From an uncultured Bacteroidota bacterium (GTDB lineage Bacteria; Bacteroidota; Bacteroidia; Flavobacteriales; Flavobacteriaceae): a stretch of 12,617 bases of DNA. Below are positions 1 through 5,559 of this stretch, one piece after another; position 1 is the stretch's first letter, and every line of letters starts with the position of its first letter. The notes under the pieces are model-generated. The model searched no databases and was not told the DNA's origin. It saw only the letters and a list, made by a program, of their open reading frames with translations. The DNA is taken from positions 1 to 12,617 of the forward strand of contig CACONV010000025.1 in assembly GCA_902628605.1 (NCBI GenBank). Direction: 5' to 3'. Made by a program: the position numbers and the translations under genes.

Positions 1-102
1 CCATATGTTGAAAATAAGCTTCCCAATTGCAAATTGGTTAAATTAAATGCATCTAAAAATGTCGGTCTAAATATCCTAGCTATTACGTATGTTAAAACAT
101 AG
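1..102 (+). CDS. 3' end of an unidentified protein-coding gene (partial)
   Basis: The first frame is open from the first base of the window and stops at TAG (100-102), giving a 33-residue carboxy-terminal fragment. It contains a central NCKLVKLNASKNVGLNI segment and ends in ITYVKT. The residue mix (Leu, Val, Ala, Gly and Cys among the lysines) looks more like protein than random AT-rich sequence, but 33 codons prove little. I do not recognise the family. No terminator hairpin is visible right after the stop. It could also be a chance open frame. Confidence 0.4.
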   Translation, partial: PYVENKLPNCKLVKLNASKNVGLNILAITYVKT

Positions 103-209
103 ATTGACTCTCCTGAAAGAATTAGAAGAATTAAATTATAATAAGAGCCAAATTTGTTTCTAGAAATATTTTTTTATTAGTATTTTTTTAAATGTACAAA
201 AAAATGGAC

Positions 210-245
210 ATCTGTCACTTAGAGAACATCTCCTCTCTGGAATGG
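210..245 (+). repeat. Dispersed repeat, copy A (plus orientation)
   Basis: These 36 bases match bases 911-946 at 33 of 36 positions with no gaps. The shared opening is ATCTGTCACTT and the shared end is GGAATGG. The similarity fades on both sides. This copy lies beyond the 3' end of the minus-strand gene at 364-870, in an otherwise featureless gap (103-350). A 21-codon frame starting at 192 crosses it but is probably not a gene. Confidence 0.75.
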
Positions 246-350
246 TATTATATAATTTAATAAATTGATTAGATAATTTAAAAACTAATTATAATTCACA
301 TTATTTGATAGGTGCTTTTAAACTTTATTTTTAAAATATTATTAATAAAT

Positions 351-373
351 CAAAAACCTAAATTTATTTAGGT
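351..373 (-). terminator. Intrinsic terminator of the NTF2-like gene at 364-870
   Basis: A 7-bp stem pairs 356-362 (ACCTAAA) with 367-373 (TTTAGGT) around a 4-base loop. Read on the minus strand, the stem is followed by TTTT from bases 355-352. The TAA stop codon of the upstream gene (364-366) lies inside the loop, so the last sense codons form the first arm. Confidence 0.6.
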
Positions 374-870
374 AATGTTGAGGGATTAAAGTAATATGTT
401 TCAGAGGTCATCTTATTGTTATTGTTAAAAAAATGCCCTATCATTAAATGTACAGGGGCCTCTTTCCCAGAGGATTTATTTTTCCAAGTAAATTGCCACC
501 AAGATATAACTAAATCCTGTGCTTCTTTGTAATCCAAATGGTCTGGATAACCAAGCTCTTTAATATTTATTATTTCGTGAGTATTAAATATTTTACTCAT
601 ATTCTCCATTTCCTTCTCTAAGTTCATTTTAATTCCTAGAGGGTTCTTTTCATCCATATTGTTGAGGGCATCCCTAAAGAAGAGATTATCTACAGAAAAC
701 TTTTGATATGCTTTCTTGATTTTTTTTATATTGTTACTTGAGTAGGTATTCATAAGATTCCTAACTATTTCAACATAAGGACCATTTTTAAATATAGCAC
801 CATTAGACTCTTTATTTTGAGAGAAAGAGATAGCGGAAATTAGAAAACATAGGATAAAGCATTTTTTCAT
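364..870 (-). CDS. Exported NTF2/SnoaL-like protein, copy 1
   Basis: This 168-residue protein starts with a signal peptide (MKKCFILCFLISAISFSQ, cleavage expected just before Gln18), so it probably acts in the periplasm or outside the cell. The mature part looks like a small NTF2/SnoaL fold: a first helix around residues 31-43 (IVRNLMNTY), then a late strand block at 124-148 (WWQFTWKNKSSGKEAPV) and a FNP motif near the end. The late block lines up with residues 113-137 of the protein at 2592-3074, which has TWNGTNKKTGET at the same place. Proteins of this fold can be enzymes or binding modules, and no catalytic residues can be assigned here. A TATTTTTG promoter box lies 24 bases upstream and a terminator overlaps the stop codon, so it is probably a single-gene transcript. 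The family assignment rests on length, pattern and paralogue similarity. Confidence 0.75.
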   Translation of the reverse strand: MKKCFILCFLISAISFSQNKESNGAIFKNGPYVEIVRNLMNTYSSNNIKKIKKAYQKFSVDNLFFRDALNNMDEKNPLGIKMNLEKEMENMSKIFNTHEIINIKELGYPDHLDYKEAQDLVISWWQFTWKNKSSGKEAPVHLMIGHFFNNNNKMTSETYYFNPSTLPK

Positions 871-894
871 TTTTAAATTGATTTTTGGTTATTT

Positions 895-902
895 CAAAAA
901 TA
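895..902 (-). promoter_or_regulatory. Bacteroidota-type -7 box (TATTTTTG) for the gene at 364-870
   Basis: On the minus strand these bases read TATTTTTG, a full match to the TAnnTTTG -7 consensus of Bacteroidota, 24 bases before the start codon. The surrounding 15-mer (893-907) recurs exactly at 1979-1993 before another minus-strand gene for an exported protein. I see no clear -33 TTG; that region falls inside repeat copy B. Confidence 0.5.
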
Positions 903-910
903 TAAAAAAT

Positions 911-965
911 ATCTGTCACTTGGAGAATATCTCCTCTGTGGAATGGGGGTTGTTTTAGAGTAGAG
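911..965 (+). repeat. Dispersed repeat, copy B (plus orientation, longest copy)
   Basis: The reference copy. Bases 911-946 match copy A (33/36), 920-956 match the reverse complement of copy C (34/37), and 920-965 match the reverse complement of copy D (34/46, no gaps). It includes a possible short hairpin, GGAGA-ATA-TCTCC (922-934), which is poorly kept in the other copies. It lies between the divergent genes at 364-870 and 1036-1458. Confidence 0.8.
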
Positions 966-1035
966 TAGTGGGTTTGGGGAGAGTTAGCTGATTAAATTAA
1001 AACATAAATAAAGAAAGTTTAGTTATATTTAATAA

Positions 1036-1458
1036 ATGAAAAAACTAATACTTCTTACAACCCTACTTTTGGCTTTTGCTTGTTCAAAAGATGATGAAGG
1101 GGAGACATTTTTGGATAAATATGATGGTACTTCTTGGATGAATGAGGAGATAGAATATATAGATGGGATTGGTGTTGAAGTATTTACCTTTTCTAATGGG
1201 ACTTATTTTTATAGTCAAGTCATTGGTGGAGGTCCTTATCCTGGAGCTACTGATGATTGTTTTCAGTTCAAAGAAGGTACAAATGTCATATTCGGACTGG
1301 AGATAACTTATAAAATCATAAAAAATAAAGCTGATGAGCTTTTAGCCGAGGCTACTCTTATGGGAGAGGTATTAGGAACAATTAAATTTACTCCGCAGGG
1401 AGAAAATCTCCAAGTGAAGGATAATTACTGTTATTTCTATATAAAGAAGCCTAGGTAA
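1036..1458 (+). CDS. Small lipoprotein of unknown function
   Basis: This 140-residue protein opens with a type II signal peptide, MKKLILLTTLLLAFACSKDDEGE. The lipobox LAFAC gives a lipidated Cys16, and the SKDDEGE that follows is the acidic stretch typical of exported flavobacterial lipoproteins. A membrane-anchored, probably surface or periplasmic, location is likely. The mature part has many short beta-type segments (EVFTFSNGTYFYSQV, LEITYKIIKN, LGTIKFTPQGENLQV, YCYFYI). This resembles the small lipocalin-like beta-barrel lipoproteins common in this phylum, but that is only a pattern-level guess. Two cysteines, in DDCFQF and NYCYFY, could pair. It converges on the next gene with only six bases between the stops and stands between repeat copies B and C. 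Confidence 0.8.
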   Translation: MKKLILLTTLLLAFACSKDDEGETFLDKYDGTSWMNEEIEYIDGIGVEVFTFSNGTYFYSQVIGGGPYPGATDDCFQFKEGTNVIFGLEITYKIIKNKADELLAEATLMGEVLGTIKFTPQGENLQVKDNYCYFYIKKPR

Positions 1459-1464
1459 ATAGAT

Positions 1465-1959
1465 TTATTTATAAACCTGGTATATTTCGTGTTGAAACAT
1501 ATATCCATTTTTTTCGTCTAAAAAAGATCCTAAGCCAATTGCAATTACTTCATTTAAATAACTAAACTTTTTACTAGAGGTCATAAATCTCCATTGAGTT
1601 TCGAATTTTATTGGTTTGAAAGTATCAATCTCATAATTTAGTATTCCACTTGCTTTGCAAAATATTTTCTCACCTCCATCGGTAAGCATTATAAGGTCTA
1701 TATCTAATTCACTATAGTTTGTTCCGTTTTTAGAATATGACTTAAAAAAATCTCCTCCTACTGGCAACACTTTTCCAGAAGTAATACCGTCAAATTCTCC
1801 TTTGGTGTATGGTGCGTAACTAGTCTGGAGATTTAAATATTCACCAGGTTGAGAATAATCACCTACCGAAACTTTAATATTGAATATTTTTTTTGTTTTA
1901 AGTTCTTGAGAAAAACATATGGTACCGAGTAGTAAAAAAAATAATATAAATCTTTTCAT
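1465..1959 (-). CDS. Exported protein of unknown function
   Basis: This 164-residue protein begins with a signal peptide (MKRFILFFLLLGTICFSQ, cleavage expected before Gln18). The rest has alternating strand-like segments (IFNIKVSVGDY, YSELDIDLIML, FKPIKFETQWRFM) and looks like a compact beta-rich periplasmic or secreted domain. I recognise no family and see no catalytic motif. A TATTTTTG promoter box lies 21 bases before the start, inside a 15-base block identical to the one before the exported protein at 364-870. The two genes may therefore use the same promoter type. The 3' end meets the stop of the lipoprotein gene at 1036-1458 head-on, and no clean terminator fits between them. Confidence 0.75.
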   Translation of the reverse strand: MKRFILFFLLLGTICFSQELKTKKIFNIKVSVGDYSQPGEYLNLQTSYAPYTKGEFDGITSGKVLPVGGDFFKSYSKNGTNYSELDIDLIMLTDGGEKIFCKASGILNYEIDTFKPIKFETQWRFMTSSKKFSYLNEVIAIGLGSFLDEKNGYMFQHEIYQVYK

Positions 1960-1980
1960 TTATTAAGTTAAAGTATAATT

Positions 1981-1988
1981 CAAAAATA
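1981..1988 (-). promoter_or_regulatory. Bacteroidota-type -7 box (TATTTTTG) for the gene at 1465-1959
   Basis: The minus strand reads TATTTTTG, matching TAnnTTTG, 21 bases upstream of the start codon. The 15-base context (1979-1993) is identical to 893-907. A -33 element is not obvious. Confidence 0.5.
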
Positions 1989-2022
1989 TAAAACATTTAA
2001 GTTAAACACCATATTTAATACG

Positions 2023-2059
2023 AAAACAATCCCCATTCCACAGAGGAAATATTCACCAA
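2023..2059 (-). repeat. Dispersed repeat, copy C (minus orientation)
   Basis: The reverse complement of these 37 bases matches bases 920-956 at 34 of 37 positions without gaps. Its left flank (minus-strand TAGGCAATTGG) resembles copy D (TAGGCAGTTGG) rather than copies A and B. It sits between the divergent genes at 1465-1959 and 2157-2387. Confidence 0.8.
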
Positions 2060-2156
2060 TTGCCTAGTTAATAACTAGTTAAAAAGAATATTTGTAAGGT
2101 ACAATGAGGTATTTTAAATTCGTATATTAACATATATAAATCATAAATCATTTAAA

Positions 2157-2387
2157 ATGGAACATAAAGATATTATTAAGGTAAGGGTTCACGACGGAAT
2201 TGTTGGATTAATTTATTTAGGATCCGTTGCAGGTGCAGACCAGTTTGGTATTAGCTTTATATGGATTGCTGTAGCGACTGCAATTCTTCAAATATTGTCA
2301 CCAATAACAAAATTCTGTCCAGTGTACACAATTCTTAATAAAATAATGCCAGAAAGCACCCCAATTCAAAATGGAAAGCGAAATTAG
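2157..2387 (+). CDS. DUF2892-like (YgaP transmembrane type) small membrane protein
   Basis: This 76-residue protein has a short charged amino end (MEHKDIIKVRVHDGIVG), two hydrophobic segments around residues 16-31 and 33-49, and then the motif TKFCPVYTILNKIMP at 52-66. The order of R-x-x-G, two helices and FCPxY fits the DUF2892 family, which also forms the membrane part of YgaP-type rhodanese proteins. Many family members stand alone, as here, with no rhodanese domain. The biochemical role of the stand-alone form is not known. The protein should lie in the inner membrane with Cys54 near the membrane face. It lies alone between repeat copies C and D. The assignment is good at domain level, and no function follows from it. 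Confidence 0.8.
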   Translation: MEHKDIIKVRVHDGIVGLIYLGSVAGADQFGISFIWIAVATAILQILSPITKFCPVYTILNKIMPESTPIQNGKRN

Positions 2388-2475
2388 GTTTTATAAACAA
2401 ACGTGATTTTTTGAAATTGTTATTTTTGTATTGAAACATAGATGGGGCATCCACCATCCACAAATTAGTGTACCC

Positions 2476-2521
2476 CTCTACTCTAAAATACCCTTCTTTA
2501 CATACATGATCTATTTTCCAA
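2476..2521 (-). repeat. Dispersed repeat, copy D (minus orientation, diverged)
   Basis: The reverse complement aligns over all 46 bases with 920-965 without a gap. There are 34 identities, concentrated at the two ends (TTGGAAAATA and TTTTAGAGTAGAG); the middle has drifted. Equal spacing of the conserved ends is the main argument that this is a true copy. It lies beyond the 3' end of the DUF2892-like gene, near the terminator at 2534-2560. Confidence 0.55.
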
Positions 2522-2533
2522 CTGCCTATTATA

Positions 2534-2560
2534 TAAAAACCCCCAAGAGTTAACTTGGGG
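2534..2560 (-). terminator. Intrinsic terminator of the NTF2-like lipoprotein gene
   Basis: Bases 2541-2547 (CCCCAAG) pair with 2554-2560 (CTTGGGG) around a 6-base loop. On the minus strand the stem is followed by GTTTTT (2540-2535). It lies 31 bases past the stop of the gene at 2592-3074. There is no T tract in the plus direction, so it serves the minus strand. Confidence 0.85.
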
Positions 2561-2591
2561 AAATAATATTCAAAGATAAGAGTGAAGTTTT

Positions 2592-3074
2592 TTATTCAAT
2601 TGCTTTGTTATATGCTGTTGGATCAAAGGCATTGTATGCTTCAATTACTTTTAATCCATCCCATTTAAACCATGCGTATCCTCTTAAAACAAGAGTTTCT
2701 CCTGTTTTCTTGTTAGTTCCATTCCAAGTATACCAATAGTTTGTATAAATATCTCCGCTGTTATAAAACATGGTAGTTGTATTTCTGTCAATATTTTTTA
2801 TGTCATCAAAATATTCGTGTCCTGTCATAAAAGCATCTACAACTTGCAGAGGAGTTAATTTGGCATCGTTTACATAAAATTCTGCATTATCATCAAATAT
2901 TGAAAGTGCTTTTTCTTTATCTTGATTTTCGTATGCATCAACGAAAGAATTTACCATTACATTACGTTGATCAGATGCAGAGATAGTTCCCGACATATCA
3001 GCTTTATCAATTACAACTGGATTATCACATGCCAAAAATATTAGTGCTGTTAAAAGAAATATTAATTTTTTCAT
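2592..3074 (-). CDS. NTF2/SnoaL-like lipoprotein, copy 2
   Basis: This 160-residue protein starts with MKKLIFLLTALIFLACDNP. FLAC is a lipobox-like end, so Cys16 is probably lipidated. The mature part reads as a SnoaL/DUF4440-type NTF2 fold: helix 1 at 38-53 (NSFVDAYENQDKEKAL), the FDDNAEFYVND strand at 60-70, a helix near 74-83, and a strand pair at 113-140 with YWYTWNGTNKKTGETL. Family members range from ketosteroid-isomerase-like enzymes to ligand binders, and no active-site Asp/His set can be assigned here. FVDAYENQD closely matches FMDAYENMD in the protein at 6131-6658, and the TW...TGET strand matches the protein at 364-870. It ends in a strong terminator and looks like a single-gene transcript. 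Confidence 0.85.
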   Translation of the reverse strand: MKKLIFLLTALIFLACDNPVVIDKADMSGTISASDQRNVMVNSFVDAYENQDKEKALSIFDDNAEFYVNDAKLTPLQVVDAFMTGHEYFDDIKNIDRNTTTMFYNSGDIYTNYWYTWNGTNKKTGETLVLRGYAWFKWDGLKVIEAYNAFDPTAYNKAIE

Positions 3075-3156
3075 TTTTATATAAATTTATAGTTAAAGAA
3101 ATACAATATTAGTCATTTAAGAATTAAGGAATTAGAATAAATAACATGAATTAGTT

Positions 3157-3882
3157 ATGTTTTACGAAATAAATAAAAAGACAGTAGGTGAAATGGAAGA
3201 AATGTTTAATTCTATTTCCAACGAGTATGATTTTTTAAACAAAATAATAACCTTTGGAACAGATACAAAAAATAAAAAGGAAATTGCGACTTTAGTCAAA
3301 GAAAAAAATCCAAGTAAAGTTTTAGATATTGCTACAGGAACAGCCGACATACCAATCAACTTGTCTAAAATTGAAAACTGCCAAATTACAGGAGTAGATA
3401 TTTCAAAAAACATGATTTCAATAGGGAGAAAAAAAATAAAAAGTAAAAACTTATTAAAAAAAATAAATCTTGAAATAGGGAATGCTGAAAAGTTAAAATA
3501 TAAGAGTAATTACTTTGATATCGTTACTATTTGTTTTGGTGCTAGAAATTTTCAAAATTTAGAGAGGTGCCTTAAGGAAGCCCACAGAGTTTTAAAAAAT
3601 TCAGGAAGCCTTTTAATTTATGAAACATCAACGCCAAAAAATATAATTATTAGGTTTTTTTACTTAATCGTTTCTAGTTTATTTATTCCATTAATAGGTT
3701 TACTGTTTTCAAAAAATCCTAGTGCTTATTTTTATTTGCAAAAGTCATCAAAAGTATTTCCATCAGGAAAAAAGTTTTTGAAAATATTATCAAAAGTTGG
3801 TTTTTATGATTTTGAGATTAGAGAAAAATTATTTGGTAGTTTATCCATATATATAGCAAAAAAAATTGATTTAATTAAATAG
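3157..3882 (+). CDS. ubiE: Demethylmenaquinone methyltransferase (UbiE/MenG)
   Basis: UbiE/MenG transfers a methyl group from S-adenosylmethionine to demethylmenaquinone, the last step of menaquinone synthesis; flavobacteria respire with menaquinone. The 241-residue length is normal for the family. Landmarks in order are MFNSISNEYDFLN (16-28), SAM-binding motif I VLDIATGTADIPI (55-67), the acidic loop GVDIS (79-83), FDIVTICFGARNFQNLE (120-136), HRVLKNSGSLLIYETSTP (143-160) and the substrate-side FPSGKKFLKILSKVGF (201-216). GARNFQN is characteristic of UbiE/MenG compared with other class I methyltransferases. The family's usual Trp-Arg pair after the LxxG segment is replaced by DTKNKKEIA, a mild divergence. 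It is followed 13 bases later by an intrinsic terminator, so it is probably monocistronic. Confidence 0.93.
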   Translation: MFYEINKKTVGEMEEMFNSISNEYDFLNKIITFGTDTKNKKEIATLVKEKNPSKVLDIATGTADIPINLSKIENCQITGVDISKNMISIGRKKIKSKNLLKKINLEIGNAEKLKYKSNYFDIVTICFGARNFQNLERCLKEAHRVLKNSGSLLIYETSTPKNIIIRFFYLIVSSLFIPLIGLLFSKNPSAYFYLQKSSKVFPSGKKFLKILSKVGFYDFEIREKLFGSLSIYIAKKIDLIK

Positions 3883-3895
3883 ATACAATTCATAT

Positions 3896-3925
3896 CAGTT
3901 AAACTTTTCAATTAACTGTTTTTTT
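3896..3925 (+). terminator. Intrinsic terminator of ubiE/menG
   Basis: CAGTTAA (3896-3902) pairs with TTAACTG (3912-3918) around a 9-base loop, followed by seven T residues (3919-3925). It begins 13 bases after the ubiE stop. The T tract runs straight into an ATATATTG block that recurs at 4459-4472. Confidence 0.85.
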
Positions 3926-3956
3926 ATATATTGAATAATACTAAAACTTCATTAAA

Positions 3957-4046
3957 ATGAAAGGAATCAGTAAAGGGTGGATTCTAATTTGGATTACTTT
4001 AATTTTAGCAATTCTATTGAATCTTTACAATAGAGGTTATTTCTAG
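3957..4046 (+). CDS. Putative 29-aa single-helix membrane microprotein
   Basis: ATG at 3957 opens a 29-codon frame ending in TAG (4044-4046). The product begins MKGISKGW, has one hydrophobic helix (ILIWITLILAILL, about residues 9-21) and ends in a short polar tail, LYNRGYF. This layout fits a tiny inner-membrane protein with its positive end in the cytoplasm. A second microprotein at 4926-5021 has the same plan (MKNIAWYNW, then an isoleucine-rich helix, then a Tyr-containing tail). The start follows the ubiE terminator by 31 bases, so it needs its own promoter. The frame is short and the sequence AT-rich, so it could be chance; the good helix and the nearby look-alike favour a gene. Confidence 0.45.
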   Translation: MKGISKGWILIWITLILAILLNLYNRGYF

Positions 4047-4126
4047 ATTTAAAAAAATATATATCCGGGAATAATCGAACTGGTTATGCAAATTAATTTA
4101 CTTTTAAACTAAAACTAATTTATTTT

Positions 4127-4134
4127 TATCTTTG
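4127..4134 (+). promoter_or_regulatory. Bacteroidota-type -7 box (TATCTTTG) upstream of the lipoprotein remnant
   Basis: TATCTTTG is a full match to TAnnTTTG and ends five bases before the ATG at 4140. Its survival in front of a broken gene suggests the gene was lost recently. No clear -33 TTG is seen. Confidence 0.45.
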
Positions 4135-4139
4135 CGATA

Positions 4140-4318
4140 ATGAATAATCTTTTAGCTAATTCACTTTTTCTCTGTATATATTCTCACTAGTTTGCTGTTG
4201 TACCTCTGATAAAGTAGATGAAGAATTCCCTACGCCTACTCAATACACCTTGACAATTACTGCTGGAATCAATTTCAATAACTATAAGCTCTCATTTATC
4301 ATTAATAGCAAATTTTGA
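4140..4318 (+). pseudogene. Remnant of an exported lipoprotein gene (frameshifted, truncated)
   Basis: ATG at 4140 follows a good -7 box and starts MNNLLANSLFLCIY, then stops at TAG (4188-4190). In another frame, open from 4160 to a TGA at 4316-4318 but lacking a start, the sequence continues the lipoprotein pattern: FSLYIFSLVCCC, then TSDKVDEEFPTPTQYTLTITAG. A lipobox-like cysteine followed by an acidic linker and YTLTITAG is typical of flavobacterial surface lipoproteins carrying divergent InlB-type beta repeats. The likely history is one frameshift within the signal peptide plus loss of the body after about 40 codons. Reading the second frame as the real one is an inference from this pattern. 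A sequencing error would explain the shift but not the early stop at 4316. Confidence 0.5.
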
Positions 4319-4497
4319 GATTATTAATTAAGGGAATTCAAAGTAAAAGAAATTTTAAGTTACAACCTTTATATAGACATAATGATATTTAATATCAAAC
4401 AATCTCAGGGGATTTAAAATAGTCAGTAATCAAATCGAAAATATTTTATTTAACTTGGTTTTTTATATATTGTCTAAATAATTATAAATCAATTTTA

Positions 4498-4899
4498 ATG
4501 AAAAAAATAATTATTCCTTTATTGTTCTTATTATCAAACGTTATATTGTACGGGCAAAACCAAGAAAGATTGAGTGTTCACTTTTTTGATATCCCTGAAA
4601 ATTTAGAATCCGAGTTTTTAAAATTTAATTCTGAAGTAAATACAGTTTTAGAAAATGCTGGCTATGGAAAAAGTTTTTACAAACTTTACAAAGTAAAAAA
4701 AGAGGATGAAAACAAAACTCTCAGATATTTTCAGATTAGTTCATACACTAGTGACAAACATTACGAAATGACTCATAATGTCAGTGATGAATATAAAAAT
4801 TTGTGGGATAAAATGTGGGATTCTGATATAGGAAAAAAGGTGTGGACATTTGATAATAAAACCCACATTTATAGAAAAGTATTTAGAGTTTATAATTAA
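4498..4899 (+). CDS. Small exported protein of unknown function
   Basis: This 133-residue protein has a clear signal peptide (MKKIIIPLLFLLSNVILYGQ, cleavage expected just before Gln20). The mature domain of about 113 residues opens with RLSVHFFDIPENLESEFLKF and has a repeated strand-helix pattern. It includes SFYKLYKVKKED, LRYFQISSYTSDKHYEM, a Trp-rich helix (NLWDKMWDSDIGKKVW) and a closing strand, HIYRKVFRVYN. The beta-alpha-beta order and length recall ferredoxin-like or dimeric alpha-beta-barrel proteins, but I recognise no named family. Its promoter region shares the 14-mer TTTTTTATATATTG with the microprotein gene at 3957. The 31-aa frame at 4926 starts 26 bases downstream and could be cotranscribed. 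Confidence 0.75.
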   Translation: MKKIIIPLLFLLSNVILYGQNQERLSVHFFDIPENLESEFLKFNSEVNTVLENAGYGKSFYKLYKVKKEDENKTLRYFQISSYTSDKHYEMTHNVSDEYKNLWDKMWDSDIGKKVWTFDNKTHIYRKVFRVYN

Positions 4900-4925
4900 A
4901 TTCTTAACAACTGTAAATTTTTAAA

Positions 4926-5021
4926 ATGAAAAATATAGCCTGGTATAATTGGATAATAATAATTTGTACAATCATATGCATAATCTGCTTGATTTATATT
5001 CAATACCAAAAAAACATTTAA
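4926..5021 (+). CDS. Putative 31-aa single-helix membrane microprotein
   Basis: ATG at 4926 opens 31 codons ending in TAA (5019-5021). The product starts MKNIAWYNW, has an uninterrupted hydrophobic helix with three cysteines (IIIICTIICIICLIYI, residues 10-25) and ends QYQKNI. Its plan matches the 29-aa protein at 3957-4046: MK-x-I, an early Trp, one helix, then a tail with Tyr. It starts 26 bases after the exported protein gene at 4498-4899 and may be read with it. An AT-rich isoleucine run can arise by chance, so this remains a candidate. Confidence 0.4.
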   Translation: MKNIAWYNWIIIICTIICIICLIYIQYQKNI

Positions 5022-5089
5022 TAAATATCCTTTAAATGTTGATACCATAATTATATTTAAGTTTTTATACTGACTAAAATTATTTTTTT

Positions 5090-5317
5090 ATGAGTACAAA
5101 AGAATACTATAATTCAAGAAAACAAGATTTTATAAAAGACCTTATTGAATTGATAAATAAGCACATCAATCAAGAGTATGAATCCATAGAAAACTCTATG
5201 AAAGACTACAACGAATTGAGTAAAGACTTTGCTTCTAATGAATGGATTAAAGTTTATAAAGAAGTTATTAAAGATGCACTAAATGAAGGTACTGACTTTG
5301 TAAATAAAACCTTATAA
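5090..5317 (+). CDS. 75-aa soluble helical protein of unknown function
   Basis: This 75-residue frame has no signal peptide or membrane segment. The product (starting MSTKEYYNSRKQDFIKDL) is highly charged and predicted almost wholly helical: a first long helix through LIELINKHINQEY, a second in ENSMKDYNELSKDF, and a third in EWIKVYKEVIKDALNEGTDF. This suggests a small cytoplasmic three-helix bundle or coiled protein. I recognise no family. The heptad-like spacing of Ile and Leu and the regular charge pattern favour a real gene over chance. The frame at 5367 begins 49 bases downstream on the same strand, so the two may share a transcript. Confidence 0.6.
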   Translation: MSTKEYYNSRKQDFIKDLIELINKHINQEYESIENSMKDYNELSKDFASNEWIKVYKEVIKDALNEGTDFVNKTL

Positions 5318-5366
5318 TCAAAAAGCAAGTTTAATTTTTTTAAATTTGGTAGTAAAGCATAATCAT

Positions 5367-5498
5367 ATGATTGAATGGCATAAAAAAATGTTAGATAAAA
5401 CAATGAAAAAAATTGGTTTAAATGCATACCAAGTTGCATGGATTGCTTTTATAAAGGGAATATTGTTTACCGTTATTATGTATGAACTTGTTCTTTGA
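5367..5498 (+). CDS. 43-aa membrane microprotein of unknown function
   Basis: ATG at 5367 opens 43 codons ending in TGA (5496-5498). The product has an amphipathic basic amino half (MIEWHKKMLDKTMKKIGL) followed by one membrane helix (YQVAWIAFIKGILFTVIMYE, residues 21-40) and a short end, LVL. The non-random composition, with Trp, His, Gly and a tidy helix, makes this the most convincing of the three microproteins. By the positive-inside rule the amino half should lie in the cytoplasm. The start at 5367 is preferred over internal Met codons at residues 8 and 13 because the MIEWHKK segment completes the amphipathic helix. Confidence 0.6.
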   Translation: MIEWHKKMLDKTMKKIGLNAYQVAWIAFIKGILFTVIMYELVL

Positions 5499-5559
5499 AA
5501 GGGATCTAATTTAATAAAACAAGTTTGTATTTTCCCCAGTTTTTAATAAATCTAATATA

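Larger units (their letters stand above)
4047..4497 (+). other. 450-base stretch without an intact gene
   Basis: The only coding trace is the decayed lipoprotein start at 4140-4318, listed separately. Bases 4319-4458 are AT-rich with no open frame of note; they hold an AT-only near-palindrome, TGATATTTAATATCA (4383-4397). Bases 4459-4472 repeat the ATATATTG block found at 3920-3933. A stretch at 4066-4085 resembles part of a tRNA T loop but cannot fold into one. Confidence 0.6.

Noticed and set aside
192..256. 21-codon open frame across repeat copy A
   Set aside because: Very short, no promoter or homologue in the other repeat copies, and its content is the repeat itself.
1440..1490. Possible bidirectional terminator between the convergent genes at 1036-1458 and 1465-1959
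   Set aside because: Only an interrupted stem with a bulge of several bases can be drawn, with no T tract in either direction.
2421..2428. TATTTTTG promoter-like box on the plus strand
   Set aside because: It matches the -7 consensus but precedes no gene; the next ATG gives an 8-codon frame. It may be chance in AT-rich DNA.
210..2521. Integron-type cassette array based on repeats between small genes
   Set aside because: The repeats are short, switch orientation, show no clear attC core sites or long hairpins, and no integrase gene is in the window.
3162..3413. 83-codon minus-strand frame antisense to ubiE
   Set aside because: It lies wholly in a well-supported methyltransferase gene and has no domain pattern of its own.
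4064..4095. tRNA-like fragment (minus strand GTTCGATT resembling a T loop)
   Set aside because: The flanking bases cannot form a T stem, and no acceptor, D or anticodon arm is present.
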